Below, piece after piece: positions 63,624 to 64,000 of a stretch of DNA of 64,000 nt (position 1 is the first letter of the stretch; every line of letters begins with the position of its first letter). The translations under genes and the position numbers were made by a program. The notes below the pieces were generated by a model. It was not told where the DNA came from. It ran no database searches and was given only the letters and a program-made list of their open reading frames with translations. This stretch comes from Zetaproteobacteria bacterium CG1_02_55_237 (GTDB lineage: Bacteria > Pseudomonadota > Zetaproteobacteria > Mariprofundales > Mariprofundaceae): assembly GCA_001871195.1 (NCBI GenBank), contig MNXA01000044.1, positions 1 to 64,000 on the forward strand, read 5' to 3'.

Positions 63624-63624
63624 A

Positions 63625-63744
63625 TCATTCTCTGACCTTTATAAATTGATTTGTCAGTTCTGGATCACTTCCACTGTGTTTGAGACTCTGCACCACTACA
63701 CCATCGGCGCGTAATTTTCTCATGCAATAGCTTTGGTATTCCAT
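63625..63744 (-). pseudogene. Short ORF reading like the N-terminus of the FkbM gene
   Basis: 39 codons, MEYQSYCMRKLRADGVVVQS and on to DPELTNQFIKVRE, with AGGAG 6 bases before its ATG. Its TGA (63627-63625) is two bases short of the FkbM ATG. A single inserted base would fuse it as RE-x-DMTKEFN with the methyltransferase. It may instead be a genuine tiny protein; a sequencing error is also possible. Confidence 0.5.
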
Positions 63745-63753
63745 TGGCTACTC

Positions 63754-64000
63754 CTATCTTACATTCTCAGAGTATAATTTCATTGCTCTTGTACAAAAAT
63801 CTTCAAGTCTTTCAATTCCATTTTCGAGCGAATAGAATGAAATGTTCTCCCTAGAATGCCTTAGGACACTGCCCCTGAGCGCTGAATCCCGTAACAATAA
63901 TGCCAGTTTCTCAGCCAGAGATTTGGGATCGTCTTGCCTGAAATAAACCGCACCGTCCGCGAAAAACTCTCTGGTTTCCGGAATATCCGCCATGATTGCA
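63754..64000 (-). CDS. Glycosyltransferase, C-terminal part (runs off the window)
   Basis: The last 81 or so codons of a GT4-like glycosyltransferase; the reading frame stays open to the window edge, so the N-terminus lies beyond it. The visible DIPETREFFADGAVYFRQDDP followed by LAEKLALLLRD is the typical C-terminal nucleotide-sugar-binding segment (PE loop and helix after GGxPEV). It ends 9 bases before the small ORF of the FkbM gene. Confidence 0.75.
   Translation of the reverse strand, partial: AIMADIPETREFFADGAVYFRQDDPKSLAEKLALLLRDSALRGSVLRHSRENISFYSLENGIERLEDFCTRAMKLYSENVR

Noticed and set aside
48019-64000. JUMPstart/ops element for the polysaccharide locus
   Set aside because: No GGCGGTAG element was found in the visible part; the true 5' end of the locus probably lies beyond the window.

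Overview
The window looks like a chromosomal segment of a free-living Gram-negative proteobacterium. Outer-membrane beta-barrel proteins, a periplasmic DsbC, copper delivery proteins (SCO, PCuAC), an NtrYX-TrkAH block, a sigma-54 promoter ahead of ammonium-transport genes, SspA and AmpD all point that way. Composition is moderately GC-rich for the first 50 kb and clearly more AT-rich in the polysaccharide region at the right end. The gene set would fit a marine lineage such as the Zetaproteobacteria, but that is an inference from gene content, not a proven assignment. No ribosomal RNA operon, prophage, classical insertion sequence or CRISPR array was seen.

Layout. (1) 0.2-6.2 kb: metal (probably zinc) uptake, with a complete ABC operon on the plus strand facing a minus-strand operon that holds a second permease, a second binding protein, a histidine-rich porin-like protein and a small membrane protein, but no second ATPase. 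(2) 6.4-12.5 kb: a voltage-gated-type K+ channel, a UPF0114 protein, a YajR-type MFS exporter, tRNA-Leu(CAG), RNase R and RsuA. (3) 12.5-19.5 kb: minus-strand block DUF4390-ntrY-ntrX-trkA-trkH, where NtrX has an altered sigma-54 contact loop (GAFPGA). (4) 19.6-24.4 kb: thioesterase, an EEP-family hydrolase that seems to start at CTG, tRNA-Gln(CTG), DJ-1/PfpI, a two-domain acyltransferase resembling OlsF, and a class I glutamine amidotransferase. (5) 24.4-29.9 kb: a nitrogen block read leftward from a near-perfect sigma-54 promoter: TorF-type porin, PII, Amt, an unrecognised protein, PII, Amt.

(6) 30.1-37.6 kb: membrane protein, kinase/APH fusion, SspA, prfB with its programmed frameshift, family-5 uracil-DNA glycosylase, RdgB, RNase PH, DsbC and a macrodomain protein. 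(7) 37.6-41.3 kb: a plus-strand copper/periplasmic redox cluster: Cys/His-rich small protein, Met-rich outer-membrane protein, monoheme cytochrome, TlpA-like thioredoxin, a 27-codon overlapping ORF, SCO and PCuAC. (8) 41.3-48 kb: FtsY, a class II aldolase/SDR fusion, AmpD, a Crp-type regulator, four hairpin-forming repeats bracketing a GxxExxY gene, an EF-hand protein and ThyA.

(9) 48-64 kb: a long leftward exopolysaccharide/O-antigen locus: initiating sugar-phosphate transferase, four glycosyltransferases (one cut by the window edge), a GT9 heptosyltransferase-like enzyme, GalE, two FkbM methyltransferases (one probably frameshifted), three other methyltransferases, an O-antigen ligase/polymerase and two adjacent asparagine-synthase-type proteins. 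Its genes overlap or abut extensively, which suggests a few long transcripts.

The most unusual signals are the GxxExxY gene bracketed within 9-16 bases by long palindromes, the sigma-54-driven double Amt-PII operon with its unknown protein, the single ATPase serving two metal permeases, the CTG-started EEP gene, and the small ORF overlapping sco.
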